Numbered from the stretch's first letter, positions 1-13,035 are shown. The stretch is DNA of 64,000 nt from Chondrosia reniformis (GCA_947172415.1 OX359197.1:3658001-3722000); one strand, 5' to 3'. Numbers and translations are program-made. The notes: a model not told the origin generated them from the letters alone.

Positions 1-1379
1 AAGCTCTACGACCTATTCCTGAGTTAAAAATGGCTGCCGATTTCGAAAATATGTGCTATGAAGTTGTAACAAAGACCGTTTCTAGGATAAAAATGGCCGC
101 CTAATCCGATTAAAGGGTCCCCGAAGCTCTACGACCTATCCCCGAGTTAAAAATGGCCGCCGATTTTGAAAATATGGGATATGAAGCCGTACTGAAGATA
201 GTTTCTAGGATAAAAATGACCGCCGAATCCGATTAAAGGGTCCCCGAAGCTCTACGACCTATCCCCGAGTTAAAAATGGCCGCCGATTTCGAAAATAACG
301 GCTATGAAGCCGTACCGAAGACCGCTTCTAGGATAAAAATGGCCGCCGAATCCGAATAAAGGGTCCCCGAAGCTCTACGACCTATCCCCGAGTTAAAAAT
401 GGCCGCCGATTTCGAAAATATAAGCTATGAAGCCGAAACGAAGACCATTTTTAGGATAAAAATGGCCGCCGAATCCGATTAAAGGGTCCTCGAAGCACTA
501 CGACCCATTCCTGAGTTATAATGGCCGCCGATTTCGAAAATATGGTCTATGAAGCCGTAACGAAGACCATTCCTAGGATAAAAATGGCCGCCGAATCCGA
601 TTAAAGGGACCCCGAAGCTCCACGACCTATCACCGAGATAAAAATGGCCACCGATTTCGAAAATTTGGGCTATGAAGCCGTATCGAAGACAGTTTCTAGG
701 ATAAAAATGTCCGTCGAATCCGATTAAAGGGTCCCCGAAGCTCTACGACCTATCCCCGAGTTAAAATGGCCGCCGATTTCGAAAATATGGGCTATGAAGC
801 GGTACCGAAGACCTCCTCTAGGATAAAAATGGCCGCCGAATCCGAATAAAGGGTCCCCGAAGCTCTACGACCTATCCCCGAGTTAAAAATGGCCGCCGAT
901 TTCGAAAATATAGGCTATGAAGCCGAAACGAAGACCATTTTTAGGATAAAAACGGCCGCCGAATCCAATTAAAGGGTCCCCGAAGCTCTACGACCCATTC
1001 CTGGGTTAAAATTGCCGCCGATTTCGAAAATATGGTCTATGAAGCCGTATCGAAGACCATTTCTAGGATAAAAATGGCCGCCGAATCCGATTAAAGGGTC
1101 CCCGAAGCTCTACGACCTATCCCCGAGTTAAAAATGGCCGCCGATATCGAAAATATAAGCTATGAAGGCGAAACGAAGACCATTTTTAGGATAAAAACGG
1201 CCGCCGAATCCGATTAAAGGGTCCCTGAAGCTCTACGACCCAGTCCTGAGTTAAAATGGCCGCCGATTTCGAAAATATGGGTTATGAAGTTGTAACAAAG
1301 ACCGTTTCTAGGATAATAGTGGCCGCCGAATCCGATTAAAGGGTCCCCGAAGCTCTCCGACCTATCCCCGAGTAAAAAA
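1..1379 (+). repeat. 122-bp satellite array, forward orientation
   Basis: About eleven tandem copies of a GC-richer monomer of roughly 122 bp. Landmarks recur in each copy: GGGTCCCCGAAGCTCTACGA, then AAAAATGGCCGCCGATTTCG, then GAAGACC, then AAAAATGGCCGCCGAATCCG. The monomer holds two related halves, because the AAAAATGGCCGCCGA block occurs twice about 60 bp apart with diverged flanks, so it probably arose by doubling of a shorter unit. The period is not a multiple of three and no long frame persists, so it is not coding. The last copy decays into AT-rich sequence at about 1375. Confidence 0.95.
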
Positions 1380-3411
1380 TGAACTCCAATTTTAAAAAAT
1401 AAACCTTTTTTTGCCCTCAGAGACCAGTAAGGCCATTAAGAACATCATCGCCAAAAGTGCCGATGAGGTCCAAAACGGCCATTTTGGAAATGAAGCACTT
1501 AATGGCCTCACTGGCCGGCGGGTGTCAAAATGGCATTTTTCAAAAAACGCCGTTTTTGACCCCACAGGCCAGTCAGGCCGTTAAGAGCCTTATCGCCAAA
1601 AGGGCCGATGGGATCCAAAACGGCCATTTTGGAAATGACGCCCTTAACGGTCTTACTAGCCGGCGAGTCAAAATGGCATTTTTCAAAAAACGCCGTTTTT
1701 GCCCTCACAGGTCAGTTAGGCCGTTAAGACCCTCATCGCCAAAAGGGCCGATTGGGTCCAAAACGGCCATTTTGGAAATGACGCCCTTAACGGCCTTACT
1801 GGCCGGCGGGTGTCAAAATGGCATTTTTCAAAAAACGCCGTTTTTGCCCCCACAGGCCAGTCAGGCCGTTAAGAGCCTTATCGCCAAAAGTGCCGATGAG
1901 GCCCAAAAGGGCCATTTTGGAAATGACGCCCTTAACGGCCTTACTGGCCGGCGGGTGTCAAAATGGCATTTTTCAAAAACGCCGTTTTTGCCCCCACAGG
2001 CCAGTCAGGCCGTTAAGAGCCTTATCGCCAAAAGTGCCGATTAGGTCCAAAAGGGCCATTTTGGAAATGAAGCCCTTAACGGCCTTAATGGGCTGTGGGA
2101 GTCAAAATGGCTTTTTTCAAAAAAGCCGTTTTTGCCCCCACAGGCCAGTCAGGCCGTTAAGAGCCTTATCGCCAAAAGGGCCGTTGGATCCAAAACGGCC
2201 ATTTTGGAAATGAAGCCCTTAACGGTCTTACTGGCAGGCGAGTGTCAAATTGGCATTTTTCAAAAAACGCCGTTTTTGCCCCCACAGGCCAGTCAGGCCG
2301 TTAAGAGCTTATCGCCAAAAGTGCCGATGAGGTCCAAAAGGACCATTTTGGAAATGAAGCCCTTAACGGCCTTACTGGGCTGCGGGAGTAAAAATGGCTT
2401 TTTCAAAAAAGCCGTTTTTGCCCGCAAAGGCCAGTAAGGCCGTTAAGACCCTCATCGCCAAAAGTGCCGATGAGGTCCAAAAGGACCATTTTGGAAATGA
2501 AGCCCTTAACGGCCTTACTGGGCTGCGGGAGTCAAAATGGCTTTTTCAAAAAAGCCGTTTTTGCCCGCAAAGGCCAGTAAGGCCGTTAAGACCCTCATCG
2601 CCAAAAGGGCCGATGAGATCAAAAACGTCCAATTTAAAAATGAAGCGTTTAACAGCCTTACTATGCTGCGGGAGTCAAAATGGCTTTTTTCCAAAAAAGC
2701 CGTTTTTGCCCGCACAGGCCAGTAAGGCCGTTAAGACCCTCATCGCCAAAAGGGCCGATGAGGTACAAAACGTCCAATTTTAAAATGAAGCTCTTAACGG
2801 CCTGATTGGCCAGCGGGTGTCATAATGGCACTTTTCAAAAAACGCCGTTTTTGCCCTCACGGGCCAGAAAGGCCGTTAAGACACTCATGGCCAAAAGCGC
2901 CGATTGGGTCGAAAAAGGCCTTTTTGGAAATGAAGCCCTTAACAGCCTTACTGGGCGGCGGGAGTCAAAATGGCTTTTTTCAAAAAAAGCCGTTTTTGCC
3001 GGCACAGGCCAGTAAGGCCGTTAAGCCCCTAATCGTCAAAAGGGCCGATGGTGTCCAAAACGGCCATTTTGGAATTGAAGCCCTTAACGGCCTTACTGGC
3101 CGGCGGGAGATAATTTGGCATTTTACAAAAAACGCCGTTTTTGCCCTCACAGGCCAGTAAGGCCGTTAAGACCCTCTTAGCCAAAAGGGCCGATGGGGTC
3201 CCAAACGGCCTTTGTTGAAATGAAGACCTTAACGTCCTTACTGGCCTCTGAGGTAAAAATCGGCGTTTTTTGAAAAATGCCTTTTGACTCCCACTAGCCA
3301 GTAAGGCCTTTTAGGGCCTCATCTCCAAAAAGGCCGTTTTGGCCCGCAACGGCCATTTTTGGCTGAGGGTCTTAACGGCCTTACCAGTCTATGAGGGCAA
3401 AAACGGCCTTT
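1380..3411 (+). repeat. 145-bp satellite array between opposed 122-bp arrays
   Basis: About fourteen copies of a different tandem repeat of about 145 bp. Each copy has ACGGCCATTTTGGAAATGA, CTTAACGGCCTTACTGG, a CAAAATGGCATTTTTCAAAA stretch and AGGCCGTTAAG. The blocks CCAAAACGGCCATTTTGG and AAAAACGCCGTTTTT are near-palindromic. Short open frames on both strands here are read-throughs of the repeat. Each 145-bp period shifts the frame by one, so the same peptide cycles through three frames. Copies from about 3200 onward are clearly more diverged, as is usual at array edges. The array lies exactly where the neighbouring 122-bp satellite changes orientation. Confidence 0.93.
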
Positions 3412-6400
3412 TTTCGAAATTGGTGGATATTTTTATCTCGGTGAAAGGTCGTGGAGCTTCGGGACCCTTTAATCGGATTTGGCGGCCATATTTATCCTAG
3501 AAACGGTCTTCGTTACGGCTTCAAAGCCCATATTTTGGAAATCGGCGGCCATTTTTAGCTCGGGGATAGTTCGTATAGCTTCGGGGACCCTTTAATCGGA
3601 TCCAGCGGCCATTTTTATCCTAGAAACGGTCTTCGTTACGGCTGCACAGCCCATATTTTGGAAATCGGCGGCCATTTTTAGCTCGGGGATATTTCGTAGA
3701 GCTTCGGGGACCCTTTAATCGGATTCAGCGGCCATTTTTATCCTAGAAACGGTCTTCGTTACGGCTTCACAGCCCATATTTTGGAAATCGTCGGCCATTT
3801 TTAGCTAGGGGATAGTTCGTAGAGCTTCGGGGACCCTTTAATCGGATTAGGCGGCCATTTTTATCCTAGAACCGGTCTTCGTTACGGCTTCATAGCCCAT
3901 ATTTTGGTAATCAGCGGCTATTTTTATATCGGTGATAGGTCGTAGAGCTTCGGGGACCCTTTAATCGAATCTAGCGGCCATTTTATCTTAGAAACGGTCT
4001 TCGTTACGGCTTCATAGCCCATATTTTCGAAATGGGCGGCCATTTTTAACTCAGGGATAGGTCGTAGAGCTTCGGGGACCCTTTAATCGCAATCAGCGGC
4101 CATTTTTATCCTAGAAATGGTCTTGGTTACGGCTTCACAGCCCATATTTTGGAAATCGTCGGCCATTTTTAGCTCGGGGATAGTTCTTAGAGCTTTGGGG
4201 ACCCTTTAATCGGATTAGGCGGCCATTTTTATCCTAGAAACGGTCTTCGTTACGGCTTCACAGCCCATATTTTGGAAATCGTCGGCCATCTTTAGCTCGG
4301 GGATTGTTCGTAGAGCTTCGGGGACCCTTTAATCGGATCAGGCGGCCATATTTATCCTAAAAACGGTCTTCGTTACGGCTTCAAAGCCCATATTTTGGAA
4401 ATCGGCGGCCATTTTTAGCTCGGGGATAGTTCGTAGAGCTTCGAGGACCCTTTAATCGGATTCAGCGGCCATTTTAATCCTAGAAACGGTCTTCGTTACG
4501 GCTTCATAGCGCATATTTTCGAAATCGACGGCTATTTTTATCTCGGTGATAGGTCGTAGAGCTTCGGGGACCCTTTAATCGGATTCAGCGGCCATTTTTA
4601 TCTTAGAAACGGTCTTCGTTACGGCTGTATAGCACATATTTTCGAAATCGGCGGCCATTTTTAACTCAGGGATAGGTCGTACAGCTTCAGGGACCCTTTA
4701 ATCGGATTAGGCGGCCATTTTTATCCTAGAAACTGTCTTCGGTATGGCTTCATAACCCATATTTTCGAAATCGACAGCTATTTTTATATCGGTGATAGGT
4801 CGTAGAGCTTCGGGGACCCTTTAATCGGATTTAGCGGCCATTTTTATCCTAGAAACGATCTTCGTTACGGCTTCATAGCCCATATTTTGGAAATCGGCGG
4901 CCATTTTAAGCTCAGGGATAGTTTGTAGAGCTTCGGGACCCTTTAATCGGATTAGGCGGCCATTTTTATCCTAGAAACGGTCTTCTTACGGCTTCATACC
5001 CCATATTTTGGAAATCGGCGGCCATTTTTAGCTCGGTGATAGGTCGTAGAGCTTCGGGGACCCTTTAATCGGATTCAACGGCCATTTTTATCCTAGAAAC
5101 GGTTTTCGTTACGGCTTCATAATCCATATTTTCAAAATCGGCGGCCATTTTCAGCTCGAGAATAGTTCGTAGAGCTTCGGGGACCCTTTAATCAGTTTTG
5201 GCGGCCATTTTTATCCTAGAAACGGTCTTCATTACGCCTTCATAGCCCACATTTTCAAAATCGACGGCTATTTTATCTCGGTGATAGGTCGTAGACCTTC
5301 GGGGACCCTTTAATCGGATTCAGCGGCCATTTTTATCCTAGAAACGGTCTTCGTTACGGCTTCATAGCCCATATTTTGGAAATCGGCGGCCATTTTAAGC
5401 TCGGGGATAGTTTGTAGAGCTTCGGGGACCCTTTAATCGGATTGGGCGGCCATTTTTATCCTAGAAACGGTCTTCTTACGGCTTCATACCCCATATTTTG
5501 GAAATCGGCGGCCATTTTTAGCTCGGTGATAGGTCGTAGAGCTTCGGGAACCTTTAATCGGATTCAACGGCCATTTTTATCCTAGAAACGGTTTTCGTTA
5601 CGGCTTCATAATCCATATTTTCAAAATCGGCGGCCATTTTCAGCTCGAGAATAGTTCGTAGAGCTTCGGGGACCCTTTAATCAGTTTTGGCAGCCATTTT
5701 TATCCTAGAAACGGTCTTCATTACGTCTTCATAGCCCGCATTTTCGAAATCGACGGCTATTTTATCTCGGTGATAGGTCGTAGACCTTCGGGGACCCTTT
5801 AATCGGATTCAGCGGCCATTTTTATCTTAGAAACGGTCTTCGTTAAGGCTTCATAGCCCATATTTTGGAAATCGGCGGCCATTTTTAGCTCGGGGATAGG
5901 TCGTAGAGCTTCGGGGACCCTTTAATCGGATTAGGCGGCCATTTTTATCCTAGAAACGGTCTTTGTTACGGCTTCATAGCCCATATTTTCGAAATCGGCG
6001 TCCATTTTATCTCGGTGATAGGTCGTAGAGCTTCGGGGACCCTTTAATCGGATTCAGCGGCCATTTTTATCCTAGAAATGGTCTTCATTACGGCTTCACA
6101 GCCCACATTTTGGAAATCGGTGGCCATTTTTCGCTTGGGGATAGGTCGTAGAGCTTCGGGGACCCTTTAATCGGATTAGGCAGCCATTTTTATCCTAGAA
6201 ACGGTCTTGGTTACGGCTTCATAGCCCATATTTTCGAAATCGGCGGCCTTACTTAACTCGGGGATAGGTCGTAGAGCTTTGGGGACCCTTTAATCGGATT
6301 CAGCGGCCATTTTTATCCTAGAAATGGTCTTCGTTACGGCTTCATAGCCCATATTTTGGAAATCGACGGCCATTTTCAGCTCGGGGATAGTTCGTAGAGC

Positions 6401-9400
6401 TTCGGGGACCCTTTAATCGTATAGGCGGCCATTTTATCCTAGAAACGCTCTTCGTTACGGCTTCATAGCCCATATTTTCGAAATCAGTGACCATATTTAA
6501 CTCGGGGATAGGTCGTAGAGCTTCGGGGACTCTTTCATCGGATTAGGCGGCCATTTTTATCCCATAAATGGTCTTCGTTACGGCTTCATAGCGCATATTT
6601 TTGAAATCGGTGGCCATTTTTAGCTCGGGGATAGGTCGTAGAGCTTCGGGGACCCTTTAATCGGTTTAGGCGGCCATTTTTATCCTAGAAACGGTCTTGG
6701 TTACGGCTTCATAGTCCATATTTTCTAAATCGGCGGCCATTTTTAACTCAGGGATAGGTCGTAGAGTTTCAGGGACCCTTTTATCGGATTAGGCCGCCAT
6801 TTTTATCCTAGAAACTGTCTTCGGTATGGCTTCATAGCCCTTATTTTCGAATTTGGCGGCCATTTTTATCTCGGTGATAGGTCGTGGAGCTTCGGGGAAC
6901 CTTTAATCGGATTCGGCGGCCATTTTTATCCTAGAAATAGTCTTTGTTACGGCATCATAGCCCATATTTTGGAAATCGGCGGCCATTTTTATTTCGGTTA
7001 TAGGTCGAAGAGCTTCGGGGACCCTTTAATCGTATTCAGCGGCCATTTTTATCCTAGAAATGGCCTTCGTTACGGATTCAAGGCCATATTTTGGAAATCG
7101 TCGGCCATTTTTAGCTCGGGGATAGTTCGTAGAGTTTCGGGGACCCTTTAATCGGATTAGGCGGCCATTTTTATCCTAGAAGCGGTCTTCGTTACGGCTT
7201 CATAGCCCAAATTTTCGAAATCGGCGGCCATATTTAACTCGGTGATAGGTCGTAGAGCTTCGGGGACCCTTTAATCGGATTAGGCGGCCATTTTTATCCC
7301 AGAAATGGTCTTAGTTACGGCTCCATAGCCCATATTTTGGAAATCGGCGGCCATTTTTAACTCAGGGATAGGTCGTAGAGTTTCGGGGACCCTTTAATAG
7401 GATTAGGCGGCCAATTTTATCCTAGAAACTGTCTTGGTTACGGCTTCATAGTCCATATTTTCTAAATCGGTGGCCATTTTTAACTCAGGGATAGGTCGTA
7501 GAGTTTCGGGGACCCTTTAATCGGATTAGGCGGCCATTTTTATCCTAGAAACTGTCTTCGGTATGGCTTCATAGCCCATATTTTCGAAATCGGCGGCCAT
7601 TTTTATCTCGGTGATAGGTTGTGGATCTTCGGGGAACCTTTAATCGGATTCGGCGGCCATTTTAATCCTAGAAATGGTCATTCTTACGGCTTCATAGCCC
7701 ATAATTAGGAAATCGGCGGCCATTTTTAGCTCGGGGATAGGTCGTAGAGCTTCGGGGACCCTTTAATTGGATTAGGCGGCCATTTTTATCCTTGAAAAGG
7801 TTTTCGTTACGGCTTCACAGCCCATATTTTCGAAATCGGCAGCCATTTTTAACTCGGGGATAGGTCGTAGAGGTTCGGGGACCGTTTAATTGGATTAGGC
7901 GGCAATTTTTATCCTGGAAACTGTCTTCAATATGGCTTTATAGCCCACATTTTCGAAAGCGGCGGTCATTTTTATGTCGGTGATAGGTCGTAGAGCTTCG
8001 GGGACCCTTTGATCAGATTCAGGGGCCATTTTTATCCTAGAAATGGTCTTCGTTACGGTTTCATAGCCCATATTTTGGAAATCGGCGGTCATTTTTAGCA
8101 CGGGGATAGGTCGTAGAGCTTCGGGGACCCTTTAATCGGATTAGGCGGCTATTTTTATCCTAGCAATTGTCTTCGGTAAAGCTTCATAGCCTACATTTTC
8201 GAAATCGGCGGCCATTTTTATCTCCGTGATAGGTCGTAGAGCTTCGGGGACCCTTTAATCGGATTCAGGGGCCATTTTTATCCTAGAAATGGTCTTCGTC
8301 ACGGCTTCGTAGCCCATATTTTCGAAATCGGCGGCCATTTTTAGCTCGGGGATAGTTCGTAGAGCTTCGGGGACCCTTTAATCGGATTAGGCGGCCATTT
8401 TATCCTGGAAACGGTCTTGATTACGGCTTCATAGCCCATATTTTCGAAATCGGCGGCCATATTTAACTCGGGGATAGGTCGTAGAGCTTCGGGGACCCTT
8501 TAATCGGATTCGGCGGCCATTTTTATCCTAGAAATGGTCTTCGTTAGGGCGTCATAGCCCATATTTTCGAAATCAGCGGCCATTTTTATCTTGTTGATAG
8601 GTCGTAGAGCTTCGGGGACCCTTTATTCGGATTCTGCGGCCATTTTCATCCTAGAAACGGTCTTCGGTACGGCTTCATAGCCCATATTTTCGAAATCGGC
8701 GGCCATTTTTAACTCTGGGATAGATCGTAGAGCTTCGGGTACCCTTTAATCGGATTCAGCTGCCATTGTTATCCTAGAAACGGTCTTCGGTACGCTTCAT
8801 AGCCCATATTTTCGAAATGGGCGGACATTTTATCTCGGTGATAGGTCGTAGAGCTTCAGGGACCCTATAATCGGATTCGGCGGCCATTTTTATCCTAGAA
8901 ATGGTCTTCGTTAGGGTGTCATAGCCCATATTTTCGAAATCAGCGGCCATTTTTAACTCGGGGATAGGTCTTCGATCTTCGGGGACCCTTTATTTGTATT
9001 CGGCGGCAATTTTTATCTAGGTGATAGGTCGTAGAGTTTCGGGGACCCTTTAATCGGATTCAGCGGCCATTTTTATCCTAGAAACGGTTTTCGGTACGGC
9101 TACATAGCCAATATTTTCGAAATCGACGGCCATTTTTAACTCGGGGATAGGTCTTCGATCTTCGGGGAACCTTTATTTGTATTCGGCGGCCCTTTTTATC
9201 CTAGAAACGGTCTTCGGTACTCCTTCATAGCCCACATTTTCGAAATAGGCGGCCATTTTTAACTCGGTGATAGTTCGTAGAGCTTCAGGGACCCTTTATT
9301 CGGATTCGGCGGCCATTTTTATCCTAGTAACGGTCTTCGGTACCGCTTCATAGCCCATATTTTCGAAATCGGCGGCCATTTTTATCTCGGTGATAGGTCA

Positions 9401-10883
9401 TAGAACTTCGGGGACCCTTTAATCGGATTCGGCGGCCATTGTCATCCTAGAAACGGTCTTTGGTACGACTTCATAGCCCATATTTTCGACTTCGGCGGCC
9501 ATTTTTTTCTTGTTGATTGGTCGTAGAGCTTCGGGGACCCTTTATTCGGATTCTGCGGCCATTTTCATCCTAGAAACGGTCTTCGGTACGGCTTCATAGC
9601 CCATATTTTCAAAATCGGCAGCCATGTTTAACTCGGGGATAGATCGTAGAGCTTCGGGGACCCTTAATTCGGATTCGGCGGCCATTTTTCTCCTATAATC
9701 GGCCTTCGTTACAACTTCATAGTCCATATTTTCGAAATCATCGGCCATTTTTAAGTCGGGGATAGGTCGTAGAGCTTAGGGGACCCTTTAATCCGGTTCA
9801 GTGGCCATTTTTATCCTAGAAATGGACTTCGGTACAGCTTCATAGCCCATATTTTCGAAATCGGCGGCCATTTTTATTTCGGCGATAGGTCGTAAACCTT
9901 CTGGGACCTTTTAATCGGATTCAGCGGCCATTTTTATCCTAGAAACGGTCTTCGGTACGCTTCATAGCCCATATTTTCGAGATGAGCGGCCATTTTATCT
10001 CGGTGATAGGTCATAGAGCTTCAGGGACCCTATAATCGGATTCGTCAGCCATTTTTATCCTAGAAATGGTCTTCGTCACGGCTTCATAGCCCATATTTTC
10101 GAAATCAGCGGCCATTTTTAGGTCGGGGATAGGTCGTCGAGCTTCGGGGACCCTTTAATCGGATTCAGCGGCCATTTTTAACCTAGGAATGGACTTCGGT
10201 ACGGCTTCATAGCCCATATTTTCGAAATCGGCGGCCATTTTTATCTCGCTGATAGGTCGTAGAGCTTCGGGGACACTTTAATCAGATTGAGCGGCCATTT
10301 TTATCCTAGAAACGGTCTTCGGTACGGCTTCATAGCCCATATTTTCGAAATCGGCGGCCATTTTTAACTCAGGGATAGGTCGTAGAGCTTCGGGGACCCT
10401 TTAATCGGATTAGGCGGCCATTTTTATCCTAGAAACGGTCTTCGTTACAACTTCATAGCCCATATTTTCGAAATCGGCGACCATTTTTATCTTATTGATA
10501 GGTCGTAGAGCTTCGGGACCCTTTATTCAGATTCAGCGGCAATTTTTATCCTAGAAACGGTCTTCGGTACTGCTTCACAGCCCATTTTTCGAAATCGTTG
10601 GTCTTTTTTACCTCGGGGATAGATCGTAGTGTTTCGGGGACCCTTTAATCGGATTCGGCGGCCATTTTTATCCTAGAAACGGTCTTCGGTACGGCTTCAC
10701 AGCCAATATTTTCGAAATCGTTGGTCTTTTTTAACTCGGGGATAGATCGTAGAATTTCGGGGACCCTTTAATCGGATTAGGCGGCCATTTTTATCCTAGA
10801 AATGGTCTTCGTTACAACTTCATAGCCCACATTTTCGAAATCGGCGACCATTTTTATCTTGTTGATGAGTCGTAGAGCTTCGG
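3412..10883 (-). repeat. 122-bp satellite array, inverted orientation, left part
   Basis: About sixty tandem copies of the same 122-bp monomer as at 1-1379, now reverse-complemented. Landmarks on the plus strand are TAGAGCTTCGGGGACCCTTT, GGCGGCCATTTTTATCCTAG and CATAGCCCATATTTTCGAAA. Some copies share diagnostic variants at intervals of several monomers, which shows higher-order structure. For example, about 4907-5395 and 5396-5885 repeat with a period of 489 bp, or four monomers. No gene-like sequence is visible in this stretch. It ends where a 476-bp element has inserted, so the satellite continues after 11359. Confidence 0.95.
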
Positions 10884-11359
10884 CATACCTGCCAAGTCTC
10901 ACGCATCTGGCGTGAGACACACGCATTTGACCGTCATGTCATGCTCACACGCATATCTGTGCCAGATCTCACGCCTTTTCCTGATTCTCACTCACTGTCA
11001 CACTCACTCTAGTCTCCCCAGCAGGCAGATCAGCCATACAGGCTGATGGGGCTATTCCTTGGCTGTGGAGTATATATCTTTAAATTCTTATCGATGATCT
11101 ATCCGTATCCCATTTATTACGACTTATAGACCCATGATCTAGCAGTAATCCGTAAGCGCAGCGGCGCTTTCTCCTCCATTTGTAATTGACGACGTAATGT
11201 ATGGTATTAGCAATCTAATGTTAACAGTAAGGGCAGTGAGGGAAATGTACGCGAGCGTAGCGAGCGAATTTTTTTTGAAATCTCACGCATTTTTGGGCGG
11301 TCTAACTCATTTCTTGAGAAAGTCTCACGCATGCTCTAAGCCTAGCCTTGGCAGGTCTG
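10884..11359. mobile_element. MITE-like element with 13-bp TIRs and 6-bp target duplication
   Basis: A 476-bp non-satellite segment inside the 122-bp array. Its left end reads CATACCTGCCAAG. Its right end is the reverse complement of CAGACCTGCCAAG, so the two 13-bp terminal inverted repeats differ at one base. CTTCGG directly precedes the element at 10878-10883 and directly follows it at 11360-11365. That hexamer is single-copy in the uninterrupted monomer, so it is a target-site duplication (7 bp if the last G is shared). The interior carries several TCTCACGC motifs, an early hairpin of TCTCACGC with GCGTGAGA, and a GCGAGCGTAGCGAGCG stretch. It has no transposase frame, so it looks like a non-autonomous DNA transposon. 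The superfamily cannot be assigned with confidence. Confidence 0.82.
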
Positions 11360-13035
11360 CTTCGGGGACCTTAATTCGGATTCTGCGGCCATTTTTATCC
11401 TAGAAACAGTCTTCGGTACGGCTTCATAGCCCATATTTTCGAAATCGGCGGCCATTTTTATCTCGGTGATAGGTCGTAGAGCTTCAGGGACCCTTTAATC
11501 GGATTCAGCGGCCATTTTATCCAAGAAACGGTCTTCGGTACGGCTTCATAGCCCATATTTTCGACATCGACGGCCATATTTAACTCGGGGATAGGTAGTA
11601 GAGCTTTGGGGACCCTTTAATCGGTTAAGGCGGCCATTTTATCCTAGACACGGTTTTCGGTACGGCTTCATAGCCCATATTTTCGAAATCGGCGGCCATT
11701 TTTAACTCAGGGATAGGTCGTAGAGCTTCGGGGACCCTTTAATCGGATTAGGCGGCCATTTTTATCCTAGAAACGGTCTTGGTTACAACTTCATAGCCCA
11801 TATTTTCGAAATCAGCGGCCATTTTTAAGTCGGGGATAGGTCGTGGAGCTTCGGGGACCCTTTAATCGGATTCAGCAGCCATTTTTATCCTAGAAATGGT
11901 CTTCGTTACGGCTTCATAGCCCATATTTTCGAAATCAGCGGCCATATTTAAGTCGGGGATAGGTCGTACAGCTTCGGGGACCCTTTAATCGGATTAGACG
12001 GCCATTTTTATCCTAGAAACGGTCTTCGTTACAACTTCATAGCCCATATTTTCGAAATCGTGGGCCATTTTTATCTTGTTGATAGGTCGTAGAGCTTCGG
12101 GACCCTTTATTCGGATTCAGCGGCAATTTTTATCCTAGAAACGGTCTTCGGTACGGCTTCACAGCCCATATTTTCGAAATCGGTGGTCTTTTTTAACTCG
12201 GGGATAGATCGTAGAGTTTCGGGGACCCTTTAATCGGATTCGGCGGCCATTTTTATCTTAGAAACGGTCTTCGTTACGGCTTCATAGTCCATATTTTCGA
12301 AATCGGCTGCCATTTTTAACTCGGGGATAGGTCTTCGATCTTCGAGGACCCTTTATTTGTATTCGGCGGCAATTTTTATCTCGGTGATAGGTATTAGAGT
12401 TTCGGGGACCCTTTAATCGGATTCGGCGGCCATTTTATCCTAGAAACGGTTTTCGGTACGGTTTCATAGCCCATATTTTCGAAATCGGCGGCCATTTTTA
12501 TCTCGGTGTTAGGTCGTAGAGCTTCGGGGACCGTTTAATCGGATTAGGCGGCCATTTTTATCCTAGAAACGGTCTTCGTTACAACTTCATAGCCCATATT
12601 TTCGAAATCAGCGGCCATTTTTAAGTCGGGGATAGGTCGCAGAGCTTTGGGGACCCTTTAATCGGATTGAGCGGCCATTTTTATCCTAGAAATGGACTTC
12701 GGTATGGCTTCATAGCCCATATTTTCGAAATCGGCGGCCATTTTTATCTCGGTGATAGGTCGTAGGGCTTCGGGTACCCTTTAATCGGATTCAGCGGCCA
12801 TTTTTATCCTAGAAACGGTCTTCGGTACGGCTTCATAGCCCATATTTTCGAAATCAGCGGCCATTTTTATCTCGATGAGAGGTTGTAGAGCTTCAGGGAC
12901 CCTTTAATCGAGTACGGCGGCCATTTTTACCATTGGTAAAGTCTTCTGTACGGCTTCATAGCCCAAAGTTTGGAAATTGGTGGCCATTTTTACTCGGAAA
13001 TAAGTTGTAAAACTTCGGGGACCCTTAAATTCAGG
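11360..13035 (-). repeat. 122-bp satellite array, inverted orientation, right part
   Basis: About fourteen further monomers in the same inverted orientation as 3412-10883. Variant monomers seen before the MITE recur here, for example the GGTCTTTTTTAACTCGGGGA variant at about 10600 and again at about 12190. The final copies, from about 12900, are diverged and end in TTAAATTCAGGTTTGGC just before the 13-bp satellite begins. Confidence 0.95.

Noticed and set aside
1457-3160. Several overlapping plus-strand open frames of 60-195 codons
   Set aside because: They are the 145-bp satellite read in rotating frames; the same peptide block recurs each monomer, with no start context or codon bias.
6969-9748. 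60-68-codon frames in the 122-bp array
   Set aside because: Chance gaps between stops in satellite monomers; the same peptides appear on either strand wherever a monomer lost a stop.
1-13035. A CENP-B-box-like site in the 122-bp monomer (TTTCGAAAATATGGG)
   Set aside because: It lacks the required CGGG half and the central A at the right spacing, so there is no support for a CENP-B box.
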